Part shown: piece after piece, positions 54,760-62,708 of the stretch | Layout: every line of letters begins with the position of its first letter | Numbering within the stretch: position 1 is the stretch's first letter | From: a candidate division Zixibacteria bacterium RBG-1 | Lineage (GTDB): Bacteria > Zixibacteria > MSB-5A5 > DSPP01 > RBG-1 | Direction of reading: 5' to 3' | Assembly: GCA_000447245.1 (NCBI GenBank) | Contig: AUYT01000001.1 | Span: forward strand, 2,058,768 to 2,122,767 | DNA: 64,000 bases | The notes under the pieces: model-generated | What the model was told of the DNA's origin: nothing | Databases searched by the model: none | The model's input: the letters and a program-made list of their open reading frames with translations, nothing else | Position numbers and translations under genes: made by a program

Positions 54760-56153
54760 GCAAAAGAGATTTTATCTATCTTTTCCCCTTAATTTTGGTT
54801 CTCTGTGACGCAGCCGTAATCTTCTGGGCTTGCTCCATAGCTTATTGGCTGAGATTCCACTCCTTTATTGCCGAAATCATCCCCATTACTAAAGGGATTC
54901 CCCCTTATAGCCTGTATATGTACAGCTCTCTTTTCGTGGTGGCAGTATTTCTTTTGATTGGAAATATCTTGGGACTTTACAGCCGCAGCCGCCCTAAGCT
55001 GATTTTAGACCAATTTTATGTTTTGTTTAAAGTGGTAACTCTGACACTTTTTATTACCGGTGCCTTTACTTTCTTCTACCGGGAAACTACCTATTCTAGG
55101 TTAACTCTGGTGCTTTTATGGTTTACCTGCTTGGGTTTGGTATACATGGAAAGAATTATTCTGACCAAGCTGGAGACTTTCTTAATGAAAAAGGGGATCG
55201 GAGCAAAAAGAACCATTATTGTGGGAAGCCGGGAGATGGGTGGGAATCTGTATGATAGATTGAGTGGACAGCCTCAAATGGGATATCAAATTGTCAAATT
55301 TATCTGTGTTAACGGGGAAGAGAAAGCCAGCAACGGCTGGGAAAATCTTGACTATCTGCCCAAAATCATTGAAAAAGAAAGAATAGACTTGGTCTTAGTG
55401 GCTCTACCTTTGGCTTACCATCAGAAAATTTCTGAAATTATTTTAGACTGTGACCATTTGAATGTTGAGTTTCAGATTGCGCCGGACTTGCTGGAATTGA
55501 TGGCGGTCAAAGCTCAAATAGTATCGGTGGACAGAACCCCCTTTATCTCTCTGGGGAGAACTCCCCTGGAGGGCTGGAATCGCTTTGTAAAGAGAACTTT
55601 TGATCTGATCTGCTCCAGCTTAGGGTTGCTTATATTGTCTCCCATATTTTTAATTATATCTCTAATTATCAGAGTAAATTCCCCCGGACCGGCCTTTTAC
55701 CGGCAGGAAAGATTGGGCCGGGATGGTAAAAAATTTCTGATGATAAAATTCCGCTCTATGTATATTGATTCTGAAAAGGATGGGCCCAAAAATACTTCCC
55801 GCCAAGATCCCCGCCGTACCAAAGTGGGGGTTATTTTGCGAAGACTAAGCTTGGACGAATTGCCCCAACTTTTAAATGTCTTTAAGGGAGAAATGAGTTT
55901 GGTGGGACCTCGTCCAGAACGTCCGATTTTTGTCGATAAGTTTAGAGAGGATATTCCTCGCTATTTTATGCGGCACAAGGTTAAATCCGGTATTACCGGC
56001 TGGGCTCAAGTAAATGGTTTAAGAGGAGATACCTCCTTGGAAGAAAGAACCAAATATGACTTGTTTTATGTGGAAAATTGGTCTTTGGGATTTGATATTA
56101 AAATTATTTTGTTGACCTTACGAACTTTATTTAGACAAAAGAATGCTTATTAA
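54756..56153 (+). CDS. Undecaprenyl-phosphate sugar phosphotransferase (WbaP/WcaJ type)
   Basis: This enzyme starts glycan assembly by moving a sugar-phosphate onto undecaprenyl phosphate. The N-terminal third has about five membrane helices, then a CoA-binding-like domain (about 145-265), a helix-hairpin, and the catalytic domain with GRDGKKFLMIKFRSMYIDSE, LRRLSLDELPQLLNVFKGEMSLVGPRPE and KSGITGWAQVNGLRG. ATG 54756 is preferred over TTG 54750 because it overlaps the previous stop as ATGA. It closes the glycosyltransferase cluster. Confidence 0.93.
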   Translation: MSKRDFIYLFPLILVLCDAAVIFWACSIAYWLRFHSFIAEIIPITKGIPPYSLYMYSSLFVVAVFLLIGNILGLYSRSRPKLILDQFYVLFKVVTLTLFITGAFTFFYRETTYSRLTLVLLWFTCLGLVYMERIILTKLETFLMKKGIGAKRTIIVGSREMGGNLYDRLSGQPQMGYQIVKFICVNGEEKASNGWENLDYLPKIIEKERIDLVLVALPLAYHQKISEIILDCDHLNVEFQIAPDLLELMAVKAQIVSVDRTPFISLGRTPLEGWNRFVKRTFDLICSSLGLLILSPIFLIISLIIRVNSPGPAFYRQERLGRDGKKFLMIKFRSMYIDSEKDGPKNTSRQDPRRTKVGVILRRLSLDELPQLLNVFKGEMSLVGPRPERPIFVDKFREDIPRYFMRHKVKSGITGWAQVNGLRGDTSLEERTKYDLFYVENWSLGFDIKIILLTLRTLFRQKNAY

Positions 56154-56189
56154 GCTTACAAACGTAATAAAACAAATCTAGGAGAAAAT

Positions 56190-56450
56190 ATGGCATCTAA
56201 ACCTAAATCATCCGGAGTAAAAGGTAAAGAGAAATACTCCCTTCCTTTTGGAAAGAAAAACCTTATCTGGTTTGGCATTGCTCTTTTGGTAATCATAGTC
56301 GGATATATTCTGTTGGGTTCCGGCTCTATTACTTTGGCACCCCTTCTTTTGGTATTGGGATATTGTGTTCTGATACCAGTCGCCATACTCATCGATGGGG
56401 AAAAGAAGACCAAAGAGACCGTTCCGGCCGAGAGGGTTACCCAAGCTTAA
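56190..56450 (+). CDS. DUF3098 family small membrane protein
   Basis: An 86-residue protein with a basic N-terminus, two membrane helices (about 26-43 and 49-68) and a charged tail. The pattern LPFGKKNLIWFGIALLVIIVGY then APLLLVLGYCVLIPVAI is that of DUF3098, a family described mainly from Bacteroidota and relatives. Function unknown. An AGGAGAAA ribosome site precedes the ATG; it may be the last gene of the polysaccharide operon or an independent unit. Confidence 0.78.
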   Translation: MASKPKSSGVKGKEKYSLPFGKKNLIWFGIALLVIIVGYILLGSGSITLAPLLLVLGYCVLIPVAILIDGEKKTKETVPAERVTQA

Positions 56451-56556
56451 CATTCAAAGGTTGGGGATTTTTAATAATTGTAGCTTAGGATAGAACCACT
56501 CTGCTAATCTAGTTACAGTTTTTCTCTGTAGCAAACTTCTGCTTGACAAACAACTG

Positions 56557-56585
56557 TTGCCTCCTAGATTATTTTTGCTTATATT
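56557..56585 (+). promoter_or_regulatory. Sigma70-like promoter for the aromatic catabolism genes
   Basis: TTGCCT (56557-56562), 17-bp spacer, TATATT (56580-56585). Leader of about 47 nt to ATG 56640 with a weak AGAGG ribosome site. Confidence 0.55.
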
Positions 56586-56639
56586 TAGTTGTTTAGATTT
56601 AAGTATTAGTGCTTAACCATTAAATCAAAGAGGTCGATT

Positions 56640-57359
56640 ATGTCCAAGAATGATTTTCTAAAATTACAGCCCGATCATAGAACCGTTTTAGTCAAAGATA
56701 TGACCGTTTTTAATTCTTTGAGAGACTTTCTCTTAAACTCCGGTTATGTAAAAGTATATGAAACCCAAAGAGTGGGTGAGGAAAAAACCGCTATGGCTAC
56801 TTTTGCCTGTCGTAACTTAATCCATGGAGATTGCTTAGCGGTGGTTTACGGTATTAGTGCTTCCGATGAATTAGCCCATCCTCAGGCGCCTTTCGTTTAC
56901 GGAGGTAATGATAAAAAACCGGAAGAACTTTTGACCTATGTTCAGCATCTAGCCCTGCGAACATCGGATATTTTCAAACTAAAAGAGTATCTAGAGAAGC
57001 AGGGAGCTCAATTTTTAACCCCCGTTTTTCAAGAGAAAGATTCTTTTGGTCCTTTATTACAATGTTTTACCAGAGAGTTATTTGACGATGAATGGTTTTT
57101 TATTGAACTGGTGCAAAGAGATTACAATCCGGGAGATATTAAAAAGAAAACCGGGGAGCAGTTCGCGAATAAAACCGTCCAATCTTTATACTCTATGAAG
57201 CAGGAAGAGTTCCGGGAATGGCAGAGCACCAAGAGAAAACCCAAAATGTTTGAAGGGAAACCGGAAGAGGTAAATAAGAAAGTGCGGGATTTTTTGGGGA
57301 ATATGGAACCCAAAGATTTTCCCAAAACTGTTCCCTGTCTGAAGAAAATTTTTGACTAG
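56640..57359 (+). CDS. Short 4-hydroxyphenylpyruvate dioxygenase-like VOC protein
   Basis: HPPD converts 4-hydroxyphenylpyruvate to homogentisate with Fe(II). This 239-residue protein resembles the C-terminal VOC half: LTYVQHLALRTSDIFKLKEYLEKQGAQFL (His103, matching an iron ligand) and LLQCFTRELFDDEWFFIELVQRDY (Glu156, a second ligand). Typical HPPD is about 350-400 residues; most of the N-terminal VOC domain is absent and the first histidine ligand cannot be placed. Homogentisate dioxygenase follows 8 bp later, which supports the pathway role. A divergent oxygenase with another keto-acid substrate is possible. Confidence 0.72.
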   Translation: MSKNDFLKLQPDHRTVLVKDMTVFNSLRDFLLNSGYVKVYETQRVGEEKTAMATFACRNLIHGDCLAVVYGISASDELAHPQAPFVYGGNDKKPEELLTYVQHLALRTSDIFKLKEYLEKQGAQFLTPVFQEKDSFGPLLQCFTRELFDDEWFFIELVQRDYNPGDIKKKTGEQFANKTVQSLYSMKQEEFREWQSTKRKPKMFEGKPEEVNKKVRDFLGNMEPKDFPKTVPCLKKIFD

Positions 57360-57367
57360 CTGAATCT

Positions 57368-58573
57368 ATGCAGAGCTTCTCCTTTTTGAGACCTTTTCCT
57401 CACCGCCGCCGGGTTTTAAAGGGCTGGGAGGAGAAAATCTCTTATCACAATTACAAAGATATTCCCAAGGAGTTGTACTGGGACTTTATCGGCGAATCCG
57501 GTTTTATAGGCCATCAGACTTTTTTGTACAAACTTTTTAGACCGACCGTCCGAGAGCAGTACAGGGAGATGGTTAAGACCTTTTCGGAGACAGCCGTGGA
57601 GATTACCCAACCCCGGGCTTTTGCTTTATCTAAAATCAAGGGGGCTGAAAGAAATAATCTGCCGGTCCGTCTTTTGGAAAATGAAGAGGTTGCTGTTTCC
57701 CCGTATTTCCCCAGTGGGAATGAGAATCTGGTCTTCTTTAACGCTGAAGCCAATGAGATTTTCTACATTCAGGAAGGGGAAGGAGAGTTTCAGACCGAAT
57801 TCGGAGTTTTGAAATATGAGCCTTTTGATTTTGTCTTGATGCCGAAAGGCACTTTCTATTCAATTCAGCCCAAGTCCAAATCTCAAGCTATGCTGATTAT
57901 TGAAATGCCCAAGCAGTATTATATGCCTAATTACGGGCTTTTGAGCCAGGATTACCCGATTGCTTCATCGCAGATTGAAGGAGAAAATATCTCCGTTTTG
58001 ACTAATGAAGTTAACAACCCTAAAAAAGGGAAAGTTAAAGTTGTAAAAAAAGTGGGAGGAAATTATAAAGAAGAAATTTATTCCAACTCACCTTTAGCTT
58101 GTGCCGGATGGCAGGGAACCTTGTATCCTTTTAAGATTAACGCTGTAGACATAAACGTGGTTGAAAGCCATACTTTTCATTTACCCCCATCTGCTTATGT
58201 AACTTTTTTGAATGAAAACGGCTCGGTGAATATTATAACTTTTTTACCCAGATTTGTGCATACTCCCCCTTATAATCACCGTAACACCTCTTACAATGAA
58301 TTTATGTTTTACAGCAAGGGAACTTTTATCAGCCGTTCCGGCATCGGGGTGGGAGATATTACTCTCCATCCGATTGGCGGGCATCATGGTCCCCAACCCA
58401 AAAAGGAATTTTTTGAAGTTAAATCTATCGAAGAGTATAAAAAGCACTTTGTGGATGAGATTGCACTTATGATTGAAAGCCAGCCCAATTTTCGGCTCAC
58501 TCCCTTGGCTAAGAAAATTGAAATAGAGGAATACGCTTTAAGCTGGCACAAAGAATCCATCGAGGTCTCCTAA
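57368..58573 (+). CDS. Homogentisate 1,2-dioxygenase family protein
   Basis: HGD opens the ring of homogentisate to maleylacetoacetate. The 401-residue cupin protein keeps the iron ligands in register: His304 (PPYNHRN), Glu311 (YNEFMF) and His340 (GHHGP). N-terminal cupin motifs (IFYIQEGEGEFQTEFG) are also present. It is shorter than the mammalian enzyme (about 445) and looks like the divergent bacterial branch. With the HPPD-like gene upstream and an FAH-family gene downstream it forms a tyrosine or phenylacetate degradation locus. Confidence 0.87.
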   Translation: MQSFSFLRPFPHRRRVLKGWEEKISYHNYKDIPKELYWDFIGESGFIGHQTFLYKLFRPTVREQYREMVKTFSETAVEITQPRAFALSKIKGAERNNLPVRLLENEEVAVSPYFPSGNENLVFFNAEANEIFYIQEGEGEFQTEFGVLKYEPFDFVLMPKGTFYSIQPKSKSQAMLIIEMPKQYYMPNYGLLSQDYPIASSQIEGENISVLTNEVNNPKKGKVKVVKKVGGNYKEEIYSNSPLACAGWQGTLYPFKINAVDINVVESHTFHLPPSAYVTFLNENGSVNIITFLPRFVHTPPYNHRNTSYNEFMFYSKGTFISRSGIGVGDITLHPIGGHHGPQPKKEFFEVKSIEEYKKHFVDEIALMIESQPNFRLTPLAKKIEIEEYALSWHKESIEVS

Positions 58574-58604
58574 GCCATCCCTTGAGGACTTCTTTTTTAT
58601 CTCG

Positions 58605-58633
58605 TTGTCTATACAGTTTAACTTATATTAAAT
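58605..58633 (+). promoter_or_regulatory. Sigma70-like promoter for the PRTase-like/FAH pair
   Basis: TTGTCT (58605-58610), 17-bp spacer, TTAAAT (58628-58633). The predicted start is about 58640, next to ATG 58641, and there is no ribosome site. Confidence 0.5.
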
Positions 58634-58640
58634 AATCTCA

Positions 58641-59306
58641 ATGGAGAAGCTCGACCAGGCAGTGAATTTAATTTCGCCTACTTTTAAAAAAGAAAATTTT
58701 GAGGAAATTTTAAAAAGGGTTAAACCCCTTAGAACTGACGGTCATTATCTTTATCCAACTGATGAAAGAGGAAATCACTTACAAGGTTTTTTTCTCTTAG
58801 ACCCAATAGTGAAACATCCTGATTTGGTGGAACTGATAAGTGAGGACATACTTAAATGGATTAAGAGTAGAGCAATCGATTTTGACATAATCTTTGCACC
58901 GGCCCAAACCGGGGTAAAAAAATTCACAGATTATATCAGCTCAAAATTAAGAAAAAAGAGTGCTTATCTAGAATATTTGCCATCGGGTAGATTTGGAGAT
59001 AAATTGGTGGAAGGTGAAATTAGACCTGATGACAAAATTTTAGTTTTTAATGCCGTGGCTGTTCAGGGCGGATGCATCGGCAATAAACTTCCTAAACTGG
59101 CGGAAAATTTCAAAGGTAAAGTTGTAGCGGCAGCTACCTTCGCAAAAGGAATTACTCCATTGATACAGGAAACCGAAAAAAAATATAAAGATAATTTTTA
59201 CGCTACCATTCAAATTCCCGTTCAGGTCTACAGCCCGGATACCTGCCCTTTATGCCAAAAGGAAGTTGAACTGGTACCCTGGACCAAACTTTTGGAGAAA
59301 ATATGA
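58641..59306 (+). CDS. Phosphoribosyltransferase-like protein with atypical PRPP loop
   Basis: A 221-residue protein with the layout of type I phosphoribosyltransferases such as orotate PRTase: FDIIFAPAQTGVKKFTDYISSKL (about 80-102) and a later loop DDKILVFNAVAVQGGCIGNKL (about 130-150). In true PRTases that loop reads VVDDVxTTG-like; here both acidic residues are missing. The end holds a Cys-x2-Cys pair (DTCPLCQ), perhaps metal-binding. It overlaps the FAH gene by 4 bp. A PRTase relative of altered or lost activity; function not assigned. Confidence 0.6.
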   Translation: MEKLDQAVNLISPTFKKENFEEILKRVKPLRTDGHYLYPTDERGNHLQGFFLLDPIVKHPDLVELISEDILKWIKSRAIDFDIIFAPAQTGVKKFTDYISSKLRKKSAYLEYLPSGRFGDKLVEGEIRPDDKILVFNAVAVQGGCIGNKLPKLAENFKGKVVAAATFAKGITPLIQETEKKYKDNFYATIQIPVQVYSPDTCPLCQKEVELVPWTKLLEKI

Positions 59307-60331
59307 GACTGGTAACCTTTAGCCATAAGAATTCAGAACCCCATATCGGCTTAGCCATTGGGGAGTGGAACAAATGGGAATATATAATTGATTTCAACCA
59401 AGCTGCTCAAAAAGAAGGGATTAAAAATTTCCCGTCCGAAATGGTTCGGTTCATTGAAATTTGCGGAGAATTCAAAGGGGAAATTTGGAACTTTGCTAAT
59501 CAAATATATTCAGATGCCAAAAATTATATCAAAAAGAATCAATCCCAAACCCAATTAATTTACAAAACAGGGGAAATCAAACTATTGGCTCCCTTACAAC
59601 CTAAGCTTTTGAGAGATTTTATCGCCTTCAGGGGGCATATTAAGAGAACCAGAGCCAACCGGGGAATGCCGGTAGCCAAAGAATGGGACTTTCTGCCGGC
59701 TTATTATAATGGGAACAATTTGACAGTTATCGGGCCGGAAGAAGAGGTTGAATACGGGCAGTATCTATTGGCGCAAGAGGGACAGATTAAGAAATTCCAA
59801 ACCGAAAAATTGGATTACGAAGCTGAAATTGGATATGTGATAGGAAAAGCAGGTAAAAATATTAGCAGAGCAGAAGCCAAAAATTATTTGTTCGGAGTTA
59901 CCATTTTCAATGATTTATCTATCAGAGATTTACAACTTTTGGTTATGAATGTGGGTTTAGGACCGGGCTTCGGCAAGGATTGGGCTAATGTTTTAGGACC
60001 CTGTCTTGTTACTGCAGATGAATTTGGGGAGCCAGGTTCAAATAGGGTGACAGTGAAGGTTAATGGGCAGGAGAGATTAAACAGCACCTATCATGATTTA
60101 GTCCACACCCCCATTTTAGAACCAGGAGAAAAAACTCACTGGAGCTTTGAAGAAATTGTGGAATTCGTGTCATATAATCAGAAAATTTTTCCGGGAGAAG
60201 TCTGGGGAAGCGGCACAATTTCCGGCGGTTGTGAATTGGAGCAGGGCCAAAATGCCAGATATTTAAAGCCGGGAGATGTGGTGGAGATGGCTATTGAAGG
60301 GATCGGGGTTTTAAGAAATAAGATTGTTTAA
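59303..60331 (+). CDS. Fumarylacetoacetate hydrolase family protein
   Basis: FAH-family enzymes cleave C-C bonds of diketo acids using Mg2+ or Ca2+. The 342-residue protein has LRDFIAFRGHIKRTRANRG, metal ligands in YEAEIGYVIGK (about 172-182), the NDLSIRDLQ segment (about 205-213), FGKDWANVLGPCLVT and GSGTISGGCELEQGQ, in the FAH order. It probably finishes the homogentisate route (fumarylacetoacetate to fumarate and acetoacetate). No maleylacetoacetate isomerase is seen nearby. Confidence 0.87.
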   Translation: MRLVTFSHKNSEPHIGLAIGEWNKWEYIIDFNQAAQKEGIKNFPSEMVRFIEICGEFKGEIWNFANQIYSDAKNYIKKNQSQTQLIYKTGEIKLLAPLQPKLLRDFIAFRGHIKRTRANRGMPVAKEWDFLPAYYNGNNLTVIGPEEEVEYGQYLLAQEGQIKKFQTEKLDYEAEIGYVIGKAGKNISRAEAKNYLFGVTIFNDLSIRDLQLLVMNVGLGPGFGKDWANVLGPCLVTADEFGEPGSNRVTVKVNGQERLNSTYHDLVHTPILEPGEKTHWSFEEIVEFVSYNQKIFPGEVWGSGTISGGCELEQGQNARYLKPGDVVEMAIEGIGVLRNKIV

Positions 60332-60390
60332 TACGAGCAGATCGACCTTCACGTATCATATTCAGCTCCCGATAAATGAGATAGTTTGGC

Positions 60391-60419
60391 TTGATTTTTT
60401 GGCTATAGGTTGTTACATT
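60391..60419 (+). promoter_or_regulatory. Sigma70-like promoter for the tRNA genes
   Basis: TTGATT (60391-60396), exact 17-bp spacer, TACATT (60414-60419), with the first tRNA starting 13 bp downstream. Confidence 0.65.
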
Positions 60420-60431
60420 CAGTGAGCTTGG

Positions 60432-60506
60432 GGGCGGTTAGCTCAGCTGGTTTAGAGCGTCTGCCTTACACGCAGAAGGCCATAGGTTCGAATCCTATAC
60501 CGCCCA
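60432..60506 (+). tRNA. tRNA-Val (anticodon TAC)
   Basis: A complete cloverleaf: acceptor GGGCGGT / ACCGCCC, D arm GCTC...GAGC, anticodon stem TCTGC / GCAGA around loop CTTACAC, T arm ATAGG-TTCGAAT-CCTAT, discriminator A. No CCA is encoded. Confidence 0.97.
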
Positions 60507-60519
60507 AGTTAAGGCAGTG

Positions 60520-60584
60520 ATTAGTGAATAGTGGTTAGTGACTAGTTTTTACTAAACACTAACCACTGAACACTAGTCACTAAT
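60520..60584. repeat. Inverted repeat with two alternative hairpins between the tRNAs
   Basis: ATTAGTGA / TCACTAAT (60520-60527 with 60577-60584) and AGTGGTTAGTG / CACTAACCACT (60530-60540 with 60557-60567) form one fold; GTGACTAGT / ACTAGTCAC (60538-60546 with 60572-60580) forms another. The unit is rich in TTAGTG words. Confidence 0.8.
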
Positions 60585-60588
60585 ACCC

Positions 60589-60662
60589 GGGGACGTAGTT
60601 CAATTGGTTAGAGCGCCGCCCTGTCACGGCGGAAGTTGCGAGTTCGAGTCTCGTCGTCCCCG
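60589..60662 (+). tRNA. tRNA-Asp (anticodon GTC)
   Basis: Acceptor GGGGACG / CGTCCCC, anticodon loop CTGTCAC, T arm with TTCGAGT, discriminator G. No CCA is encoded. It shares a probable transcript with tRNA-Val. Confidence 0.97.
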
Positions 60663-61008
60663 CTTGATTTTTCAACCACTTGCAAGGATTCTGACGAAGC
60701 TAACTCTACATTTGTGCCATATTTGTGCCACCTTTATGTCAAAATAAACCGAAATTGCATTTTCGGTGTATTTTGGTTTATTTGTGTTTGTTCTGGCCTA
60801 TTTACTTGTCCGACTAGGAGTTCAAGCAGTCAGTCCGTTGTAACTTATTGATTTTTCTTAGGTTTCTTTTTTCGCTGTTTCGCACTGTCACTGCCATTGC
60901 ACTAGTGCAGTGATAGAATTTACTAGTTTCTTGTCAATAGAAACCTCTCTATCCCAAGAATAACAGATTTGATTCATCACAATTCAGACCCATTGCTGTC
61001 TGTGTTCT
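60663..61008. other. Gene-free stretch after the tRNA genes with several short repeats
   Basis: No credible gene is seen here. It holds a 9-bp tandem word ATTTGTGCC (about 60710-60731), a hairpin ACCGAAA / TTTCGGT (60748-60767) inside a larger AAATAAACC / GGTTTATTT pairing (60742-60783) that could end the tRNA transcript, and a 12-bp palindrome TGCACTAGTGCA (60898-60909). tRNA-Asp 3' flanks are common integration sites, so this may be a relic attachment region, but no integrase remains. Confidence 0.35.
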
Positions 61009-61488
61009 CTATCCCTGTTGGAGACTGTTAAGACTTTGATTGGAAATACCATTCTCCGTTCGGATTTCTTGTCCTATTTTAGCAACACCGCCTCTTATAA
61101 CTTTACCGAAAATCCCTTCTAGCGGGAAAATGCACCTTCCGGTGAACTTCATCACCTCACATCCAACGTGGCATTTTTTACCTTTTTGAGTTATTTCAAT
61201 GATAACTTCATTGCCAATTTTTAACCAGTCACCAATTTGGATGGCTATTAAATCAATCCCAGAGGTAGCGATATTCTCGGCAAAATCCCCAAACGAAACT
61301 TTTAAGCCCCATTTTTGTTTGGCTCTTTCAATACTTTCACTGGCTAAAAAGGAAACTTGACGGTGCCAATTGCCAGCATGGGCATCGTTTTCTATTCCAA
61401 AATTTTCAATTATGTGTGCTTCTCCCACATTTTTTTTCCGCACTCCTTTTTTTTCACTAATGCAGACAGCTTCCACTTTTCCATTCAT
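61009..61488 (-). CDS. MOSC-domain protein
   Basis: MOSC domains handle molybdenum-cofactor sulfur or bind the cofactor. The 159-residue stand-alone domain shows VEAVCISEKKGVRKKNV, GIENDAHAGNWHRQVSFLASESIE and the conserved-cysteine region GKKCHVGCEVMKFTGRCIFPLEGIFGKVIRGG (about 103-134). It is last in a molybdenum operon and overlaps moeA by 4 bp. Possible role: sulfur transfer to the cofactor. Confidence 0.88.
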   Translation of the reverse strand: MNGKVEAVCISEKKGVRKKNVGEAHIIENFGIENDAHAGNWHRQVSFLASESIERAKQKWGLKVSFGDFAENIATSGIDLIAIQIGDWLKIGNEVIIEITQKGKKCHVGCEVMKFTGRCIFPLEGIFGKVIRGGVAKIGQEIRTENGISNQSLNSLQQG

Positions 61489-62708
61489 AATTTATTCCTC
61501 CAAGGCAAGAGGTGAACCTCTACCAAACTATTTTTTTTAATTTCAGTTATGTTTTCTGGTCCAATGATTAAACAATCGCCCAAGGCAAAGGTTTGTAACA
61601 TATGAGACCCTTGTTTTTCGGAAATAGTAACTGTCGGTGGATGACTGTTTCCGTTCAACTTTCCACGCCAAAAGTAGCTTAAGTTTTGATTCTTTTTAAG
61701 AGTTTTAGTGAGCTTACCTCTAATGGTTGGCAAGCTAATCTCTTTTCTACCCATTGATTTTAAAATTGCTGGTCTGATGTATTCATAAAACACCACTAAA
61801 CAGGCAGCTGGATTTCCCGGAATCCCAAAGACCAAAACTTGGCCCTGCTTGCCAAAATACAAAGGTTTTCCAGGTTTCTGAGCTACTTTCCAGAAAATTT
61901 CTTTAACTTTCAAAGACTTCAAGATCTTTTTCACGTAATCATAATCTCCAACTGAGATACCGCCTGAGATCAAAACTATATCTGAGTTTTGTATGGCTTT
62001 AGATAGAGTTTTCTGTAAACCAGTTAAATCATCTGGGCTTTTTAGAATGTTCACTGGGTCTATTCCACACTCTTTCAAGGCTGCTTTTAAACTGACTGAA
62101 TTGGAATCATAGATCTTTCCAAAAGTTAATTTTTCGCTAGAAGTTACAAGTTCATCCCCTGTGGCAATAATGGTTATAACCGGTGGTTTAAATACTTTGA
62201 CTCGCTTGATGCCTATTGTGGCTAAGAAACCTAAAGCGGCTGGATTTAGAACTGTAAATTTCCTTAAAGCTAAGTCGCCCTTCTTTATTTCTTCCCCTTG
62301 AAAGCGAACATTTTCACCCGGCTTAACTTCTTTTTTAACCAAAACTTTTCCATATTCTTCAAAAGTATCTTCTTTGATAACTACCGAATCAGCACCCTTA
62401 GGAAGAGGGGCTCCGGTCATAATTTTAATAGCTTCTTTGTTTTTTAAAATCTGCTTGGCAAAACTTCCAGCTTTTACTGAACCAATAAGTTTAAGAGCAA
62501 GGGGATTATCTTTAGTTGCAGCTTTAGTTTGTTTACTTTTAACGGCATAGCCATCCATAGCGGAATTAGTGAATGAAGGAACACCATTTAAGGCAAAAAC
62601 ATCTTCTGCTAAGGTCAATCCTAACGCTTTCTCCAGAGGGAGTTTTACAACTCCAAAAGTAAAACTATTTTTTAACACCAAACTTTTAGCTTTGGTCACT
62701 GAAATCAT
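61485..62708 (-). CDS. moeA: Molybdopterin molybdenumtransferase
   Basis: MoeA inserts molybdenum into adenylylated molybdopterin. The 407-residue protein has VPSFTNSAMDGYAVK (about 40-54), IMTGAPLPKGADSVV, the MPT-binding TGDELVTSSEKLTFGKIYDSNS, SGGISVGDYDYVKKIL and IPGNPAACLV motifs, then a C-terminal beta barrel. It overlaps its neighbours by 4 bp on each side. Full-length with all family blocks. Confidence 0.96.
   Translation of the reverse strand: MISVTKAKSLVLKNSFTFGVVKLPLEKALGLTLAEDVFALNGVPSFTNSAMDGYAVKSKQTKAATKDNPLALKLIGSVKAGSFAKQILKNKEAIKIMTGAPLPKGADSVVIKEDTFEEYGKVLVKKEVKPGENVRFQGEEIKKGDLALRKFTVLNPAALGFLATIGIKRVKVFKPPVITIIATGDELVTSSEKLTFGKIYDSNSVSLKAALKECGIDPVNILKSPDDLTGLQKTLSKAIQNSDIVLISGGISVGDYDYVKKILKSLKVKEIFWKVAQKPGKPLYFGKQGQVLVFGIPGNPAACLVVFYEYIRPAILKSMGRKEISLPTIRGKLTKTLKKNQNLSYFWRGKLNGNSHPPTVTISEKQGSHMLQTFALGDCLIIGPENITEIKKNSLVEVHLLPWRNKL

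Noticed and set aside
56443..56640. Second sigma54-like site at TTGACAAACAACTGTTGC
   Set aside because: It lacks the GG doublet at -24; the sigma70-like TTGCCT-N17-TATATT is a better explanation.
60636..60851. 71-codon open frame on the plus strand
   Set aside because: It begins inside tRNA-Asp, has no ribosome site and runs through inverted repeats with no protein-like composition.
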